Source of the DNA: Thraustochytrium sp. TN22 | Taxonomy: Eukaryota > Sar > Bigyra > Thraustochytrida > Thraustochytriidae | Assembly (NCBI GenBank): GCA_013306675.1 | Contig: JABLUY010000212.1 | Span: 1-64,000 of the forward strand | Reading direction: 5' to 3' | Length of the DNA: 64,000 nucleotides | Shown: piece after piece, positions 27,222-37,340 of the stretch | Layout: the number at the start of each line of letters is the position of its first letter | Position numbering within the stretch: position 1 is the first letter of the stretch | Translations under genes and position numbers: made by a program | Notes under the pieces: model-generated | What the model saw: only the letters and a program-made list of their open reading frames with translations | What the model was told of the DNA's origin: nothing | Databases searched by the model: none

Positions 27222-29021
27222 CTAACGGCGCCAGGTCGAGGCCGGCGTCTGGACCTGGCGGACGCGCAGATATTTGATCTTGGCGACAATACGAGCCGCT
27301 TCTCCTTCGCCCTTGTCGACCTCGTACTTGAGCACGAAGTTATCGTTGTTCTTGCCGATGGTTTCGGCATCCTTGAAGGGCTTCCACGTGATCTGGATGC
27401 TCTTCGGGTCGTCTGCGCAGATTTTAAAATCGGCGATGTCGGCGATGTCGCGCTCGGCGCGCTTGACGGTGTCCTTGGACAGCATGTTCTTTCCGAGGTC
27501 CTTATCCTGTTTCTTGTTGTACACCTTTTGGTGATCGATACCGAGCACGCGGCGCTGGCGCTTGCCCCACTTGTTCGTCTTGACGACGTCCCATTCCTCG
27601 TAAAGCGCGGCCGTGTGGTCATTGAAGAGGATATTGTCCGGATTGAGTTCTTCCTTTGGCTGCGGCGCCTTGCCCACGACCGGGTCCTCCGCGTCGTCGT
27701 GGATGGCAGCAGAGCTGCCGCGGCCGCGGTTACGGAAGAGGTCCTCGTTGTTGAACTGCGCATTTTGCTTTGGCTTGCCGCGATGATGCGCCGTCGGTGT
27801 GTCCGCGTACTTTCGTCGCTCCAGGTCCAGGGCGGAGATGTTGAGTGCGTGCAGGTCCGTCTTTTTATCAACCTTACGCGATCCGAGCTGCAGCCTCTCG
27901 CGATCATCCTCGGACATGATAAAAATGTACTCCTCGGAAAAGTGCGGAAGGCGCTGCCGGTTCAGCACCTGGTGGAGGAGGTCCTCGGCCGTCATCCCGG
28001 GCGTGACCTCTTTGGTGGTCGAGATCGCATTGTCCGAGATCTCATTGTCCGAGATCCTCACCTTGATGGACCTGGCGTCCCGTCTGCCGAGGACCTTCTG
28101 GAGCTTATCTCCATCTGCTGCATCATCGACCGAAAGATTGCTGAGGTCAACATCGGCGCCGGCCTTGGGGCAGAGGCAGAACTCCGCGTCCATCTCAATG
28201 TCCATCTCGCCATCACACGCTGGGAGGTCGTAATCCGGCAAGCCGTCCTCTTCGTGGATGCGCAGCTCGTACCTCTTGGCGTCCGGGTAGAGCTTGCGCG
28301 CGGAGCCGGACCGTTGATCCAGCGCCAGGATTGTCTCGATCAGATCGGCCACCGTGGAAGTGGCCGCCATGGTCAGGCGCACTGGCGTGCGATCCGGCAG
28401 GTAGATGGTCACGGACCGCGTCGCGCCGGTTCCTGAGCCAGGTTTGCGGCTCGCCTGCATGCCGTAGGGCTGTGGCGCGGCACCGAGCAGCTGCGACACG
28501 CCGCTGCGCCGTGCACCGCCTGGTTCGTGCTGTCCGTCCTCGTCCTCGTTCTCGTCTGAGGAGGATGGCACCGAGACCGCCTCAAAGAGCAGCTCGCCAC
28601 TGCCGTCTTCGTCGTCGCGACGCAGACCCTTTCGAGCTTCGTTTCGGCGCGAGCGGCCGCCGTCGCCGTCTCGCCAGCGCGGCGTGAACACGACCTGCTC
28701 GAGGTCATCGCGCAGGTCGTCATCGTCGTCCTCCAGCGTGAAGGTATGGTCCGGCGGCGACGACGTGAAGAGCCTCGCCACGACCGGGTCTGACCCGAAG
28801 AGCCCGCCGTGGTGGTCCGCGCCCAGCTCTAGTGGCGATGGCGGCAGCCTCGAGAACGGGCCTCCGTCCGCGTTGCGCCCGCCCGCCCCGCGCCCGCCGC
28901 CACTCAGCGTCGCCAGCGCGCCGCTCGGGTTCGACAGCTCCGCGGCGGCCACCACCAGCATGCGCTCCGACCGCAGCAGGCTCACCTTGTCCTCCAGCTC
29001 CGCCACCTCCGTGAAGTGCAT
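27222..29021 (-). CDS. MAPKAP1: SIN1/MAPKAP1-like TORC2 subunit
   Basis: A 599-residue SIN1. The N-terminus is MHFTEVAELEDK; the frame continues upstream but without an ATG. The CRIM domain lies at about 200-290 (VTIYLPDRTPVRLTM, ELRIHEEDGLPDYDLP), where SIN1 recruits TORC2 substrates such as AKT-type kinases. A Ras-binding-like fold (about 317-400) follows, then a PH-type domain at about 468-590 (ALYEEWDVVKTNKWGKRQRRVLGI ... FVLKYEV ... KIKYLRV). SIN1 holds TORC2 together with RICTOR and TOR at membranes. The linkers are acidic or Gly-rich. It converges on the C1-domain gene with only 93 bases between. Domain order is the family's own, so the call is firm. Confidence 0.88.
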   Translation of the reverse strand: MHFTEVAELEDKVSLLRSERMLVVAAAELSNPSGALATLSGGGRGAGGRNADGGPFSRLPPSPLELGADHHGGLFGSDPVVARLFTSSPPDHTFTLEDDDDDLRDDLEQVVFTPRWRDGDGGRSRRNEARKGLRRDDEDGSGELLFEAVSVPSSSDENEDEDGQHEPGGARRSGVSQLLGAAPQPYGMQASRKPGSGTGATRSVTIYLPDRTPVRLTMAATSTVADLIETILALDQRSGSARKLYPDAKRYELRIHEEDGLPDYDLPACDGEMDIEMDAEFCLCPKAGADVDLSNLSVDDAADGDKLQKVLGRRDARSIKVRISDNEISDNAISTTKEVTPGMTAEDLLHQVLNRQRLPHFSEEYIFIMSEDDRERLQLGSRKVDKKTDLHALNISALDLERRKYADTPTAHHRGKPKQNAQFNNEDLFRNRGRGSSAAIHDDAEDPVVGKAPQPKEELNPDNILFNDHTAALYEEWDVVKTNKWGKRQRRVLGIDHQKVYNKKQDKDLGKNMLSKDTVKRAERDIADIADFKICADDPKSIQITWKPFKDAETIGKNNDNFVLKYEVDKGEGEAARIVAKIKYLRVRQVQTPASTWRR

Positions 29022-29529
29022 CCTCGCCGCCTGGCGCCGCGCCGCGCCGCGTCGCGCGGCCCCGCCACAGGCCGCACTCCCACCGCCGCCCGCGCCCCGA
29101 TCCTGTCTCTGCCGCCTGCGGCTGCTGTGACCTTGGAGCTGGTCGCAGGACGGCGGCACCTCGAGCGCAACGAGCTCAACAAGGTCATCTTCAACGTCAC
29201 CGTCCCGTCAACTTGAACTCTTCGGGCCTGTCCTGTGCAGTCCGGACGGGACGAGCAAGGCGCAAGTAACGTTAACGTTAGAGGAGGACAAATCGCACTT
29301 CGGCAACAACGAAGCATTGTCCGGAGTCGCTGGAGCTGACTGAGAGGCCGGTAGAACAGCAAGATCGCTTCGTACCAGGAAAGATCATGCAAAACCATTT
29401 GGTGGTAACTTATCCCTGGTACTCGGAGACTCGCGTCGAGGGCGGTGAGTGACCTGGACGTCGTGGACGAGAGGGCCTCGCTAAACAGCGACGGCGATGG
29501 CGGAGGCAAACGTGCTGCTGCTGAATGGA
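29022..29529. other. upstream region of SIN1
   Basis: Gene-free 508 bases. An AACGTTAACGTTA palindromic run lies at about 29268-29280. Nothing else recognised. Confidence 0.4.
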
Positions 29530-30069
29530 TCACCACTTTGGCGGCGGACCGGGGTCGACGCCGGTCGCCAGGCGCGCTGCGAGCTTGCGCTGGATGAAGA
29601 ACTTGACCGTGGCGAAGCCAAAGATGTGGAAGATGACTGTGGCGGCGATCCAAATGTATAGGAGCCGGCCGTGCACGATGCGGTGGTGAGGGTCGAGGTG
29701 CAGCTCGTCGTGCCAGAGCAAGATAATGTTGTACAACAGCAGCAGGAGCGAGATCACGTAGAGACTTGCGCAGACAAGGGCAATGTAGAAAGGCGCACCA
29801 AAAGCGCACGTGCAGCTTCCCGCGAAGGTAGCTGCGTTTTCCACAGTGATGGTCTGACACACACGCGGCCATGCGCAGCCGCAGGCGAAGGCCTGGCAGC
29901 ACTCCTCGCCAGGGAACTCCTGTGTCGCGCAAGTGGTTGCATTGGCCGCCCGGAGGTCCAAGCGCCTCGCCAAGGCCAGCGGGGTGGCCTCCGCTTCGCA
30001 CTGTTGCACGGCGAGAGCTGCGCAGGCGAGCCCTAGAACTGCGAGCGTGGCGGCCGCCGAGTGCGCCAT
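29530..30069 (-). CDS. small Cys-rich membrane protein, unknown function
   Basis: 179 residues. A signal peptide (about 1-26) is followed by a short extracellular part with eight Cys residues (about 47-87, including ECCQAFACGC). Two membrane helices lie at about 91-117 and 137-156, joined by a short loop with LHLDPHHR. The tail is basic and Pro-rich. I know no family with this arrangement. Upstream codon context is clear: the ATG at 30069 opens the hydrophobic signal. Neighbours offer no hint of role. Confidence 0.6.
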   Translation of the reverse strand: MAHSAAATLAVLGLACAALAVQQCEAEATPLALARRLDLRAANATTCATQEFPGEECCQAFACGCAWPRVCQTITVENAATFAGSCTCAFGAPFYIALVCASLYVISLLLLLYNIILLWHDELHLDPHHRIVHGRLLYIWIAATVIFHIFGFATVKFFIQRKLAARLATGVDPGPPPKW

Positions 30070-30594
30070 GGGTCGGCCTCTCGATGCGCCCGCGGACTCG
30101 ATGGGCGCGCCCCAAGGGCCTGCCGAGTACGACCAGCCAGGCTAGCCTGCGGGCGAGATAGTAAGCTGCGCAGCCCTGCTCTCGCGCGCGTTTCTGATTT
30201 GATTGCTTGGCTTCCCCCCACCCTCCCCGCCCTGCTTGCGTTGCTTGCGTTGCTTGCAAGGCCGGGACGTGAGCCGCGCACACGGCCTAGATTCGTCCTG
30301 CGAGCGGCACGTGTCGGGGATGGTGACTGCTCCTGACCAGTGCCATGTGCCATGTGGCATTGATAAACGAAAGAATGGTTGCGATTGCGTGCAGCTGCGG
30401 ATACGACTGCAACTGCTGGCTGGTCATTTGCCATGGCAGACAAAGAGGTGCTTCGTCGCCGCTAGCTACTTTAGCTAAAGGAGAAGACAGGAGCATACAA
30501 TGGATGACGCGTCTCAAGACGTTCCAGCGCCCAAGCCAGGCGGCCTCGAGACGGACACATTGACGAGAGCCTCAGAGTAGCTCGCACCAAGAGG
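30070..30594. other. gene-free region
   Basis: 525 bases upstream of the small membrane protein and downstream of the HMG-box gene. It has CTTGCGTTG repeats near 30233-30258. No gene seen. Confidence 0.4.
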
Positions 30595-31620
30595 CTAGCG
30601 CCAGTGCTGGTACTGCTGTGCATGGTCGAGGTGCTGGTGCTGGTGCGCGTGCGGGTGCTGCTGCACCATGGCGTCCCGGTGCTGATGGTGGTGGTGAAGG
30701 TGGTGGTGGTGTTGGTGGTGGGCATGGTGTTCGTCTGGGTCGTGGTCCTGGTCGTCGAGCGCGTGTGGTCGAGCGAGGTCGTCATCTTGAGGCACGGCCG
30801 CGGTGGCGGCGCTGAGGTAGGAGATGCGGTTCTTGATCATTTGCTTCTCGCGGTCGTAGCGCTCCTTGTCCTCGCGCGCGAGCTGCTCATACTTGGCGCG
30901 GTCCTCCGGGCCGAGCGCGCGCCACATCTGGCCGACGCGCGTGGCCACCTCACCAAAGCTGAGCTTGGGGTGTCGAAGCGAGATGATGGGGCGCTGCTCG
31001 ATGACGTAGTAGGTGTAGGCGGAGAGTGGATTCTTGGGACCGCTCTTCTTGCGCTTCTTGGTTTTGCTCTCCATGGCGGCCTCGGCGGCCTCCGCGTTGA
31101 GCATGTGGTTCCAGTTGATCATCTCGTTCTCGTAGCGTGCCTTGTCCTGCTCCGCCTTTTGCATGTACACTTTGCGATCCTCGTGGCCGAGAGCGCGCCA
31201 CATCTTGCCCACCATGATGGCGACTTCCCTGAAGCTCAAAGTGGGATTCTCGGCCGCCACGTTTTTGCGCACGTCCATGATGTAGTACGTGTAGGCGGAG
31301 AGCGGGTTCTTGGGCGCGCCCTTGCGCTTCTTCCGCCGCTGGCGCTCCTCCTCGGGCGGTTCTGCCAGCGCGCGGATCTTCCACTCCTCCTTCTCGAACT
31401 CGTAGCGCTCCTTGTCCTGGTCTGCCAGCTGCTGGTACTTTTCCCGGTGCTCCGGCGGCAGGTCGCGCCACATGCGGCCCACGCGCTGCGCCACCTCCTG
31501 GAAGGCCATGTCGGGGTTGTTGCGGCTCACCGTGCTGCGCACCTCCATCACGAACTGCGTGTACGCGCTCAGCGGCTTCTTCGGCCCCTGCCGCAGCTTG
31601 CGCGGCCGCCCGCCCGGCAT
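30595..31620 (-). CDS. three-HMG-box protein with His-rich tail
   Basis: A 341-residue chromatin protein with three HMG boxes, each beginning with a KKPLSAY or KNPLSAY motif (about residues 14-80, 100-165 and 190-255). Each has the usual W near the middle (GRMWRDL, GKMWRAL, GQMWRAL) and a KxxYxxxA/DKxRYxxE helix end. HMG boxes of this HMGB type bend DNA without sequence preference. Basic linkers (RQRRKKRKGAPK, KTKKRKKSGPK) look like nuclear localisation signals. The last ~60 residues are His/Gln/Asp-rich. The ATG at 31620 gives MPGGRPRKLRQGPKKPLSAY; further upstream there is no ATG in frame. Single exon. Confidence 0.88.
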   Translation of the reverse strand: MPGGRPRKLRQGPKKPLSAYTQFVMEVRSTVSRNNPDMAFQEVAQRVGRMWRDLPPEHREKYQQLADQDKERYEFEKEEWKIRALAEPPEEERQRRKKRKGAPKNPLSAYTYYIMDVRKNVAAENPTLSFREVAIMVGKMWRALGHEDRKVYMQKAEQDKARYENEMINWNHMLNAEAAEAAMESKTKKRKKSGPKNPLSAYTYYVIEQRPIISLRHPKLSFGEVATRVGQMWRALGPEDRAKYEQLAREDKERYDREKQMIKNRISYLSAATAAVPQDDDLARPHALDDQDHDPDEHHAHHQHHHHLHHHHQHRDAMVQQHPHAHQHQHLDHAQQYQHWR

Positions 31621-32546
31621 CCTGCCGCCGCCGCCGCCGCGCCGCCGCCCGTCTGGCGACTCGCCCGCGAGCACGAGCACGAGCGCGAGCGCGAGCGCGA
31701 GCGCGCCGAGGGGTGGGGGAGGAGGTGGAGGGAGGGGGGGCGCCCGGCCCGCGCGCCGCCGCCACCCGCTCCGCCGCGCCGCGCCGCCGCGCCGCCGCGC
31801 CCTCGCCCGCCGCCGGCCGCGCCGCGTTTGAAGTTTGCACGCGCGTGGCCGCTGCACGCGCGGGCCTCCGGCGCACGCGCCGCCTTTCCTCAGTCGTGGT
31901 CACGGTCAGCCGCTGTCAGCGCAGCACCGCGGCGCTGGCATCAAATTGAATGGTGCAGTGCAGTGGTGAGCGTGGCGCAGCGGCCTGAGCGCAGCCTCGC
32001 CGACGACCGCAGTCGCAGCCTCGCCAGTCCCGACTCGAGTTCAACTTGAAGGCCTCCGGCGAGGCGCCTCGCCCACCGACGTTGGAAACTAACAGGAGGA
32101 ACCACTCGGCCTGCACTGCGACTGCAGTGCCTTGCACCACGGATGATCGCGATCCGGCCCGGCCGGGGCGGCGCGGGGGTGGCTTGCAGCGCCTTGCAGC
32201 TCCTCAGCTCATCACTGCGGCAGCGATCGGGCAAGGACTCAGCGGCCACGAGCTGGGAGCAGAGCACAAGACGCCTCGAGGGCGGAGGGAGCCGCGAGCC
32301 GTGAGCGAGCCGAGGCGTGGGAGGTACGTCACGTTGTCAAATGCGGACAGCCGCCCGTGCCGGGTGTGGTAGCTGCTAAGAGCTAGCTATCCAGCTACTA
32401 AGCCTGGACGGGCGGGACGGCACTGGGCGGACACCGGACGGTGTGATTCACCCCCTGGAGCACCAAGCCTGGCCCGCCGGCGGTCGTTAGCGGGCGCCGG
32501 CGCGGGCTTTGGAGTCATGAAATGGACCGAGGTTCGTGGCTGAATT
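31621..32546. other. gene-free region
   Basis: 926 bases upstream of the HMG-box gene. GAGCGC repeats lie near 31671-31705 and AGCTAGCTA near 32381-32398. No gene seen. Confidence 0.4.
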
Positions 32547-33509
32547 CTAATGCTGACCAAAGCTCCCAGTCGTGGAAATGGCACCTTTCGGGGTGAGGGT
32601 TCTGGACTGGAAGCCGCCATAGTTGATGCCCGTGTAGTTGAAGCCGCCGGGCGTGTAGCCCATCTCGTGGCGGCCCCTGCCACGAGCCGCGTGCTCTCCA
32701 GGGCCGTGACGGAGGACCCCGGCGTGATGGACAACGGCATGATGGGCGCCGGCGCGAGCCTTGACGTGGTGGGTGCTGCTGCCTCCCTGAAGGGACGCGG
32801 CCACAGCGGCAAGCTCCTCGCCTGCTGCGGCGCCCTGGGCGGCGCCGGCCGCGGCAGCGCCCACCCCGAGCTTGACGCGGCACAAGTAGCAGAAGACGAG
32901 CGCCGTGGCGGGCCGCGCGCACGAGGGGTCGAGCTCGATCCTGGTGTTGTGCGCCATGGCGACCATGTTGGCGCTCGGGAGACCGGCGTCCAAGCACCGG
33001 TAGCTGCCATTGCCGAGATCCTCCATCTCGAGGACGATCTCATCCGAGACGCCTCGTGCGGCGGCCTTGCCGGGCTGCTCCACAAAGCTCTGCAGCTCGC
33101 TGGCAACCACGCCATCTGGCCCGCTGAGGGCGATGATGAAATCACCACTGGGACCGGCGAGGCGAACACTGGCCTTGTCCGGGGTTCCGAGCAGGCCGGC
33201 GCCCTCGGTCTTGAGCGCCAGACTGCCGGTCCGCGCGCAATACACGGTTTCCGAGCCGGAGTCGCAGCACCCTCCCTCCTGCAGACGAAGGGCGAGGGCG
33301 CCGTTGTCCGCGCTCTTGAGGTCTTTGCCCAGGAGGACCCAGGCCGACCCGGTCAGTACGCCTGGAAGGAGCGCGTCCACGGGGCCGCCACCTTCAAGTT
33401 GGCTAGCCTCGGCCACGTCGCCCGCCTCGGCGTCGCGCGCCATGCGCGAAACCACGGGTGTGATTGAGGAGGTCGGGGAGGCCGCTGCGGCGACGGGGGG
33501 AAAAGACAT
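32547..33509 (-). CDS. tandem-family paralogue 1 (unrecognised family), extended C-terminus
   Basis: 320 residues, first of six related genes. The shared core (about 40-215) runs from LLPGVLTGSAWVL through GALALRLQ, a CC pair, RGVSDEIVLEME and RCLDAG to IELDPSCARPATALVFCYL, a hydrophobic end helix. The pattern of many short strands followed by one hydrophobic helix is reminiscent of tubby-C/LURP-one/scramblase-type folds, but that is a guess from shape. Unlike paralogues 2-5 it continues about 100 residues beyond the helix, with Ala- and His-rich sequence and a Gly/Tyr/Asn-rich end. It is closest to paralogue 6 at the other edge of the array. Function unknown. Confidence 0.6.
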   Translation of the reverse strand: MSFPPVAAAASPTSSITPVVSRMARDAEAGDVAEASQLEGGGPVDALLPGVLTGSAWVLLGKDLKSADNGALALRLQEGGCCDSGSETVYCARTGSLALKTEGAGLLGTPDKASVRLAGPSGDFIIALSGPDGVVASELQSFVEQPGKAAARGVSDEIVLEMEDLGNGSYRCLDAGLPSANMVAMAHNTRIELDPSCARPATALVFCYLCRVKLGVGAAAAGAAQGAAAGEELAAVAASLQGGSSTHHVKARAGAHHAVVHHAGVLRHGPGEHAARGRGRHEMGYTPGGFNYTGINYGGFQSRTLTPKGAISTTGSFGQH

Positions 33510-34141
33510 GGTGAAGGCGCCTGGCGCGGCGTCCTTGTGGAGTGGACCTCAAGCTTGTCGCGTTGGGGCTCGCGTGCTCTGCCCGTCGCGATGAATTTTG
33601 ATTTGCCAGCCTCGCGGCGCCCGAGCCTCGGCTGGCCGCGGCGGCACCGACCGCGGTGGCGGCGGTGCTCGCGCTCGCGGCCACGCGCCCATCGCTCGCT
33701 CGCTCGGGTTTTGCAGTCTCCGAACCCCTGCCATGAACATTTTGAGAGTGTGGGGATCACAAGATTTCGCGCTTGCAGGGGAGCGCGCGCGCCCGTTCGA
33801 TCGCCGAGTGGCGTGACAGCGCGTGAGCGTGAGCGTGAGCGCGCGCCACGCACGAGAGTGAGCGCACGTCGGGAGCGTGAGGCCGGCCATGAGCGCGCGT
33901 CACGAGAACGAGGCCATGCTGATTGGGCGCGCCTCGCGAGCATGACGTGAAAACCACGACCAAAGTCTCGCCTTGCTACGAGCGCTAGCTAGCTAGCCAG
34001 CTAGCTGCTCTCGCTGCTGCCCGTGTGCGACAAGGTGCTCATTCGTGAACCGCGAAATGGACATGATGCGGCGCTCGTCGCCAATCGTGCAATCTGGGGA
34101 CACACATCAGGCACCCAATGGTTGACTTTTGGTCTTCACTG
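33510..34141. other. gene-free region inside the paralogue array
   Basis: 632 bases between paralogues 1 and 2. GAGCGT/GTGAGC repeats lie near 33818-33845 and an AGCTAGCTAGC run at 33983-34006. No gene seen. Confidence 0.4.
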
Positions 34142-34807
34142 TCAGTTGCTCCCCTCGATCTTTTCAATGACGTGGGCGAGGAACGCAAAGATGAGGATTG
34201 TAGCCGGGCAGCTGCATGCAGGATAGAGCTCGATGATCGAAGACGAACCCATTCGTCTGCGAAAACTCGCGCATTCCACACCGCCGTACACAATGCGCGA
34301 CACGGACTCGCTGAATCCCGAGCTCACGAGCTGCATCTCGAGCACGGTGCCGTCGCAAACGCCGCGGACCTTGGTATAGTCCCTGTTCTCGGGGGACCTG
34401 AGCGAGTTCCCAAAGGCGGCCGTGTGCTTGCCCAGGACCATGAGCTCGCGGCCGGCAGATGTGCACAGGCGATACTTTTGCTCGGGCTGCTCTTCATCGC
34501 ATCCGCAAGGATCGTCTTGGGCTCCAACGACGCGCAGACTCGTGCTGTTCTGCAGACTCAGGAGGGTCCAACCATCCTCGCAGCAGTCCGTGGACAAAAG
34601 GCGCAGCTGCACCTTGCCGTGCTCGTCTTTGCACTCCATGTCCCACTTGAACCACTTCGTGCCGCCGCCCACGTGCGGCATGAAGTCCTCGAGCAGGCCG
34701 CCCCCCGGGACGCCGCTCGCCATCCTCGTCACGGCGACGGCCACTGGCAGGTGCTCGTCGCGCGACATGGTTGCCTCCACCGGAGTCGCCTCCGGCAAGC
34801 CTGCCAT
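34142..34807 (-). CDS. tandem-family paralogue 2
   Basis: 221 residues with the full array core: LLEDFMPHVGGGTKWFKW near residue 40, RGVCDGTVLEMQL near 150, GGVECASFRRRM near 180, then IELYPACSCPATILIFAFL as the hydrophobic end helix (about 190-210). A second Met (MSRDEHLP) at residue 14 is also a possible start and matches MSREGKMP and MSRGGRLP in its neighbours. It is most like paralogue 5, sharing SESVSRI and RRMGS motifs. No catalytic motif visible. Confidence 0.65.
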   Translation of the reverse strand: MAGLPEATPVEATMSRDEHLPVAVAVTRMASGVPGGGLLEDFMPHVGGGTKWFKWDMECKDEHGKVQLRLLSTDCCEDGWTLLSLQNSTSLRVVGAQDDPCGCDEEQPEQKYRLCTSAGRELMVLGKHTAAFGNSLRSPENRDYTKVRGVCDGTVLEMQLVSSGFSESVSRIVYGGVECASFRRRMGSSSIIELYPACSCPATILIFAFLAHVIEKIEGSN

Positions 34808-35852
34808 TGTGCACGCCAGGCGCGCGCCGCGCGCCGTGCCGTGCTACGGGGCTGGCGGGGCAACCCAACGCCCGCTCTGCGCTCCTGCCTGCGCTCGCGA
34901 ACCGGCTTTGACGGTGACGGCGGGCTTGTCCGCTTGAGCTTGCCGCGCGAGCACTGGCGAGCGACGCGAGCGCAGAAGCAGCGCGTGCACAACGTGTGCG
35001 CTCCGACTGCACCCGGTGGTGGGCCGCAGCCGCAGCGCTGCGCAGCGCTGCTCTCATTCAAGTTCACCACAGGGTCCGGGTCAGGGCAAGGCAAGCAATG
35101 ACAGTGCAAGTCAGGCTCCGTCGCTCCGTTCTGTTGCGCTCTCGCTCTAGCAGAGGCCGCGACTTCTACACATCAGCCATGGTACCTGGAACTACAGGCC
35201 CAGCGCGAACAGGGCGTAATTTTCGCCGCAGCCAGTGCACTGGCAGCGCTCCAGCACGGGGCAAGGCGCCGGAGGTCGCCCGGGCCCGGGGGAGCAATCG
35301 CATCACGCAAAGAGGATCTCTGCCAAGGTAAACGGGAGCGCTGGCACGAGCGTTGATGATGCTCGCCAGCTTTCCAGTCGAGCGCGTGAGGAAACGCGCC
35401 TCAGCGAGTGTCGGTGACACGCCGAAGTCGAGCCAGTCTGCACCACTAGCATGGCCTCTTCCGGCGGGCCGCGGTCTGGGACGGCCACGGCATGAAGGAC
35501 TCTGGTACCGCGTCGCGCGTCCCTGGTTCGCCGTCAGCTTGCCATCTGCCATGCTTGGCGCGACGCTGCGACTCGAAGCTTGCCCGCTCCTGCACACAAG
35601 GCCTCTTCATCACGTTCTCAAACAGTGATGACAAGCGAGGTGGCAAAAATGCTTCGGCAACGACACCAGAGCAGCAAAGTAGCGGCAGTAGTAGCATGAC
35701 TACCAGCAGCAGCAGCAGCAGCAGTAGCAGAAGCCCCGAACTTGTGCCACTTGCATCCATCCCAAGCTTGCTCTTGCCCCGATCATGGCTCCAATCATGC
35801 TCCGTGGCTACAAGAAGATAATGGTCACATTTACTACCGACAATGCGTCAGG
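34808..35852. other. gene-poor region inside the paralogue array
   Basis: About 1.05 kb between paralogues 2 and 3. It includes a CAG/AGC tract at about 35704-35732 and the doubtful small reading frame listed next. No degraded copy of the family recognised. Confidence 0.4.
35446..35760 (-). CDS. doubtful small secreted-type protein
   Basis: 104 residues opening with MDASGTSSG and then a run of ten leucines and further hydrophobic residues (about 10-33). The Leu run comes from a CTG repeat and looks like a signal peptide or membrane anchor. The rest is basic and unlike any family I know. The hydrophobicity may be an accident of the repeat, so this is a weak candidate. Confidence 0.2.
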   Translation of the reverse strand: MDASGTSSGLLLLLLLLLLVVMLLLPLLCCSGVVAEAFLPPRLSSLFENVMKRPCVQERASFESQRRAKHGRWQADGEPGTRDAVPESFMPWPSQTAARRKRPC

Positions 35853-36479
35853 CTAGTCAGCCATGCTCCTGGCCATCGCCGCGACGAAAATAAAGACGAG
35901 GACCGTGGCCGGGCGGCGGCACTCAGAGTACAGCTCAATGGTGGGGTCCGGAGTTGCACCGGTGCGAAAGAGCGCGCACTCTTCGCCGCCGTCCCGACAG
36001 CGGACGGTGCCCCGGTCGCCGGTCGTCTCCAAGTCGAGGACAACGCCGTCGCACACGCCGCGCGCCACGACCCTGCCTCGGCCTGGGAGCGCCTCGGTCA
36101 CGATGACGAGCTCGTTGCCATGGGGGTCGAGAACGCTAAACTCCCCTTGAGGCGACGAGCAACAGCTGCTGTCGTGGTTCCTCGGCCCAACGCGCATGTC
36201 GCTTCCGCCCTGCACGTCGACGAGCTTCATGCCGTACCCGAGGCAGCAGCATGTCTGCGTCAACTTGAGCACACGGCCGCCTTCGTCATCCAAAATAAGA
36301 TTGTGCCGCTTCGTCCAGGTCGTGCCGGCCTTGACGTGCGGCAAAAGCACCTCGAGCAGACTGCTGCCGCCCACGGTGCCGTCTGATGCCACCATTGGCA
36401 GCCTCCCTCCGCGCGACATGACGGCCTCCTCCGGGGTGGCCTCCGCCGCTGCAAACTTAAGCCCGCCGTCCCACATCAT
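35853..36479 (-). CDS. tandem-family paralogue 3
   Basis: 208 residues. The core is clear: LLEVLLPHVKAGTTWTKR, LVDVQGG, ARGVCDGVVLDLE, GGEECALFRTG and IELYSECRRPATVLVFIFV. The N-terminus carries two adjacent Met codons and an internal MSRGGRLP start-like site shared with paralogues 2 and 5. Cys pairs (CCC, CC) in the middle match the CC in most copies and may bind metal or form disulfides. Function unknown. Confidence 0.65.
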   Translation of the reverse strand: MMWDGGLKFAAAEATPEEAVMSRGGRLPMVASDGTVGGSSLLEVLLPHVKAGTTWTKRHNLILDDEGGRVLKLTQTCCCLGYGMKLVDVQGGSDMRVGPRNHDSSCCSSPQGEFSVLDPHGNELVIVTEALPGRGRVVARGVCDGVVLDLETTGDRGTVRCRDGGEECALFRTGATPDPTIELYSECRRPATVLVFIFVAAMARSMAD

Positions 36480-37340
36480 GGTGCCGACGTGCTTTGCTCA
36501 ATGTCGGTCCCAATCCTCACTGGCAGAGCTAGAGGTTTGCTCCACGTGCGCGCGCCCGCGCGAGGCTCGAGCTCGCGATCTCGTGCGCTCGGAGTCGTGG
36601 TGGCTATAGATGGGCGTGCGCCCATCCGCCAAGATGGAACGCGCGCCCTCACCCTCGCTCGCTCGCTGCCAGTGAGGCTTCGAGGACAACTGCCAAGTGG
36701 TCGCTAGCGCGCAGAAGGCAGCCAAGGGCGCCATTTTCGTCGAAGGTACCTGGCAGGCCTACAGCGCCTGTCGCGTGCCCGACGCCACGCCGGCGCCCTG
36801 CCAGTGGCCTCCTGGACGCTTGGGTGCTACGCTACCGCCGGGTTGACTGCACGGTCCCGCTGCGGTCACCTCATGTGAAAGATCAAGCAAGAGTCGCCAC
36901 GAGTCCGGCGTCGCCGCTGCGAGCAGTGCAGAGCAGCTCGAGAGCTGAGTCGGACTCCGTTCAGCACGGCGCAGGTTCTTAGTGGCTGCCAGGGCGGAGA
37001 GGCCTGCCGCAGCGTGAGCAAGCCGCAGCGGCTGCAGTGGCGGCGTGAAAAAACATCGCGCGAGCCTTCAAGTTCTTCTGCCAGCCAGCTGGGCCCGGAC
37101 AGCAGCTGCTCGCGCAGGTTCCGGCCGGATCTTGCTGCCTGCGCCCGTGGCACCCTCGAGAAAGAGCAGCCCCGACGACAGCAACGCAGAAACGAGCTTT
37201 GCAAGCGGGGATGAGCTCGAGCACTGACTCCGTTCTCAGCACGTGCACAAGCCGCTGACACGAAGACGCCAGCCGGGCCGGGCTTCTCATTTGGTCAGGC
37301 AGACGTCCTCTGATCTCATGTGAATCGAGTACCTTTTTTA
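36480..37340. other. gene-free region inside the paralogue array
   Basis: 861 bases between paralogues 3 and 4. No gene, repeat array or degraded copy recognised. Confidence 0.35.
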
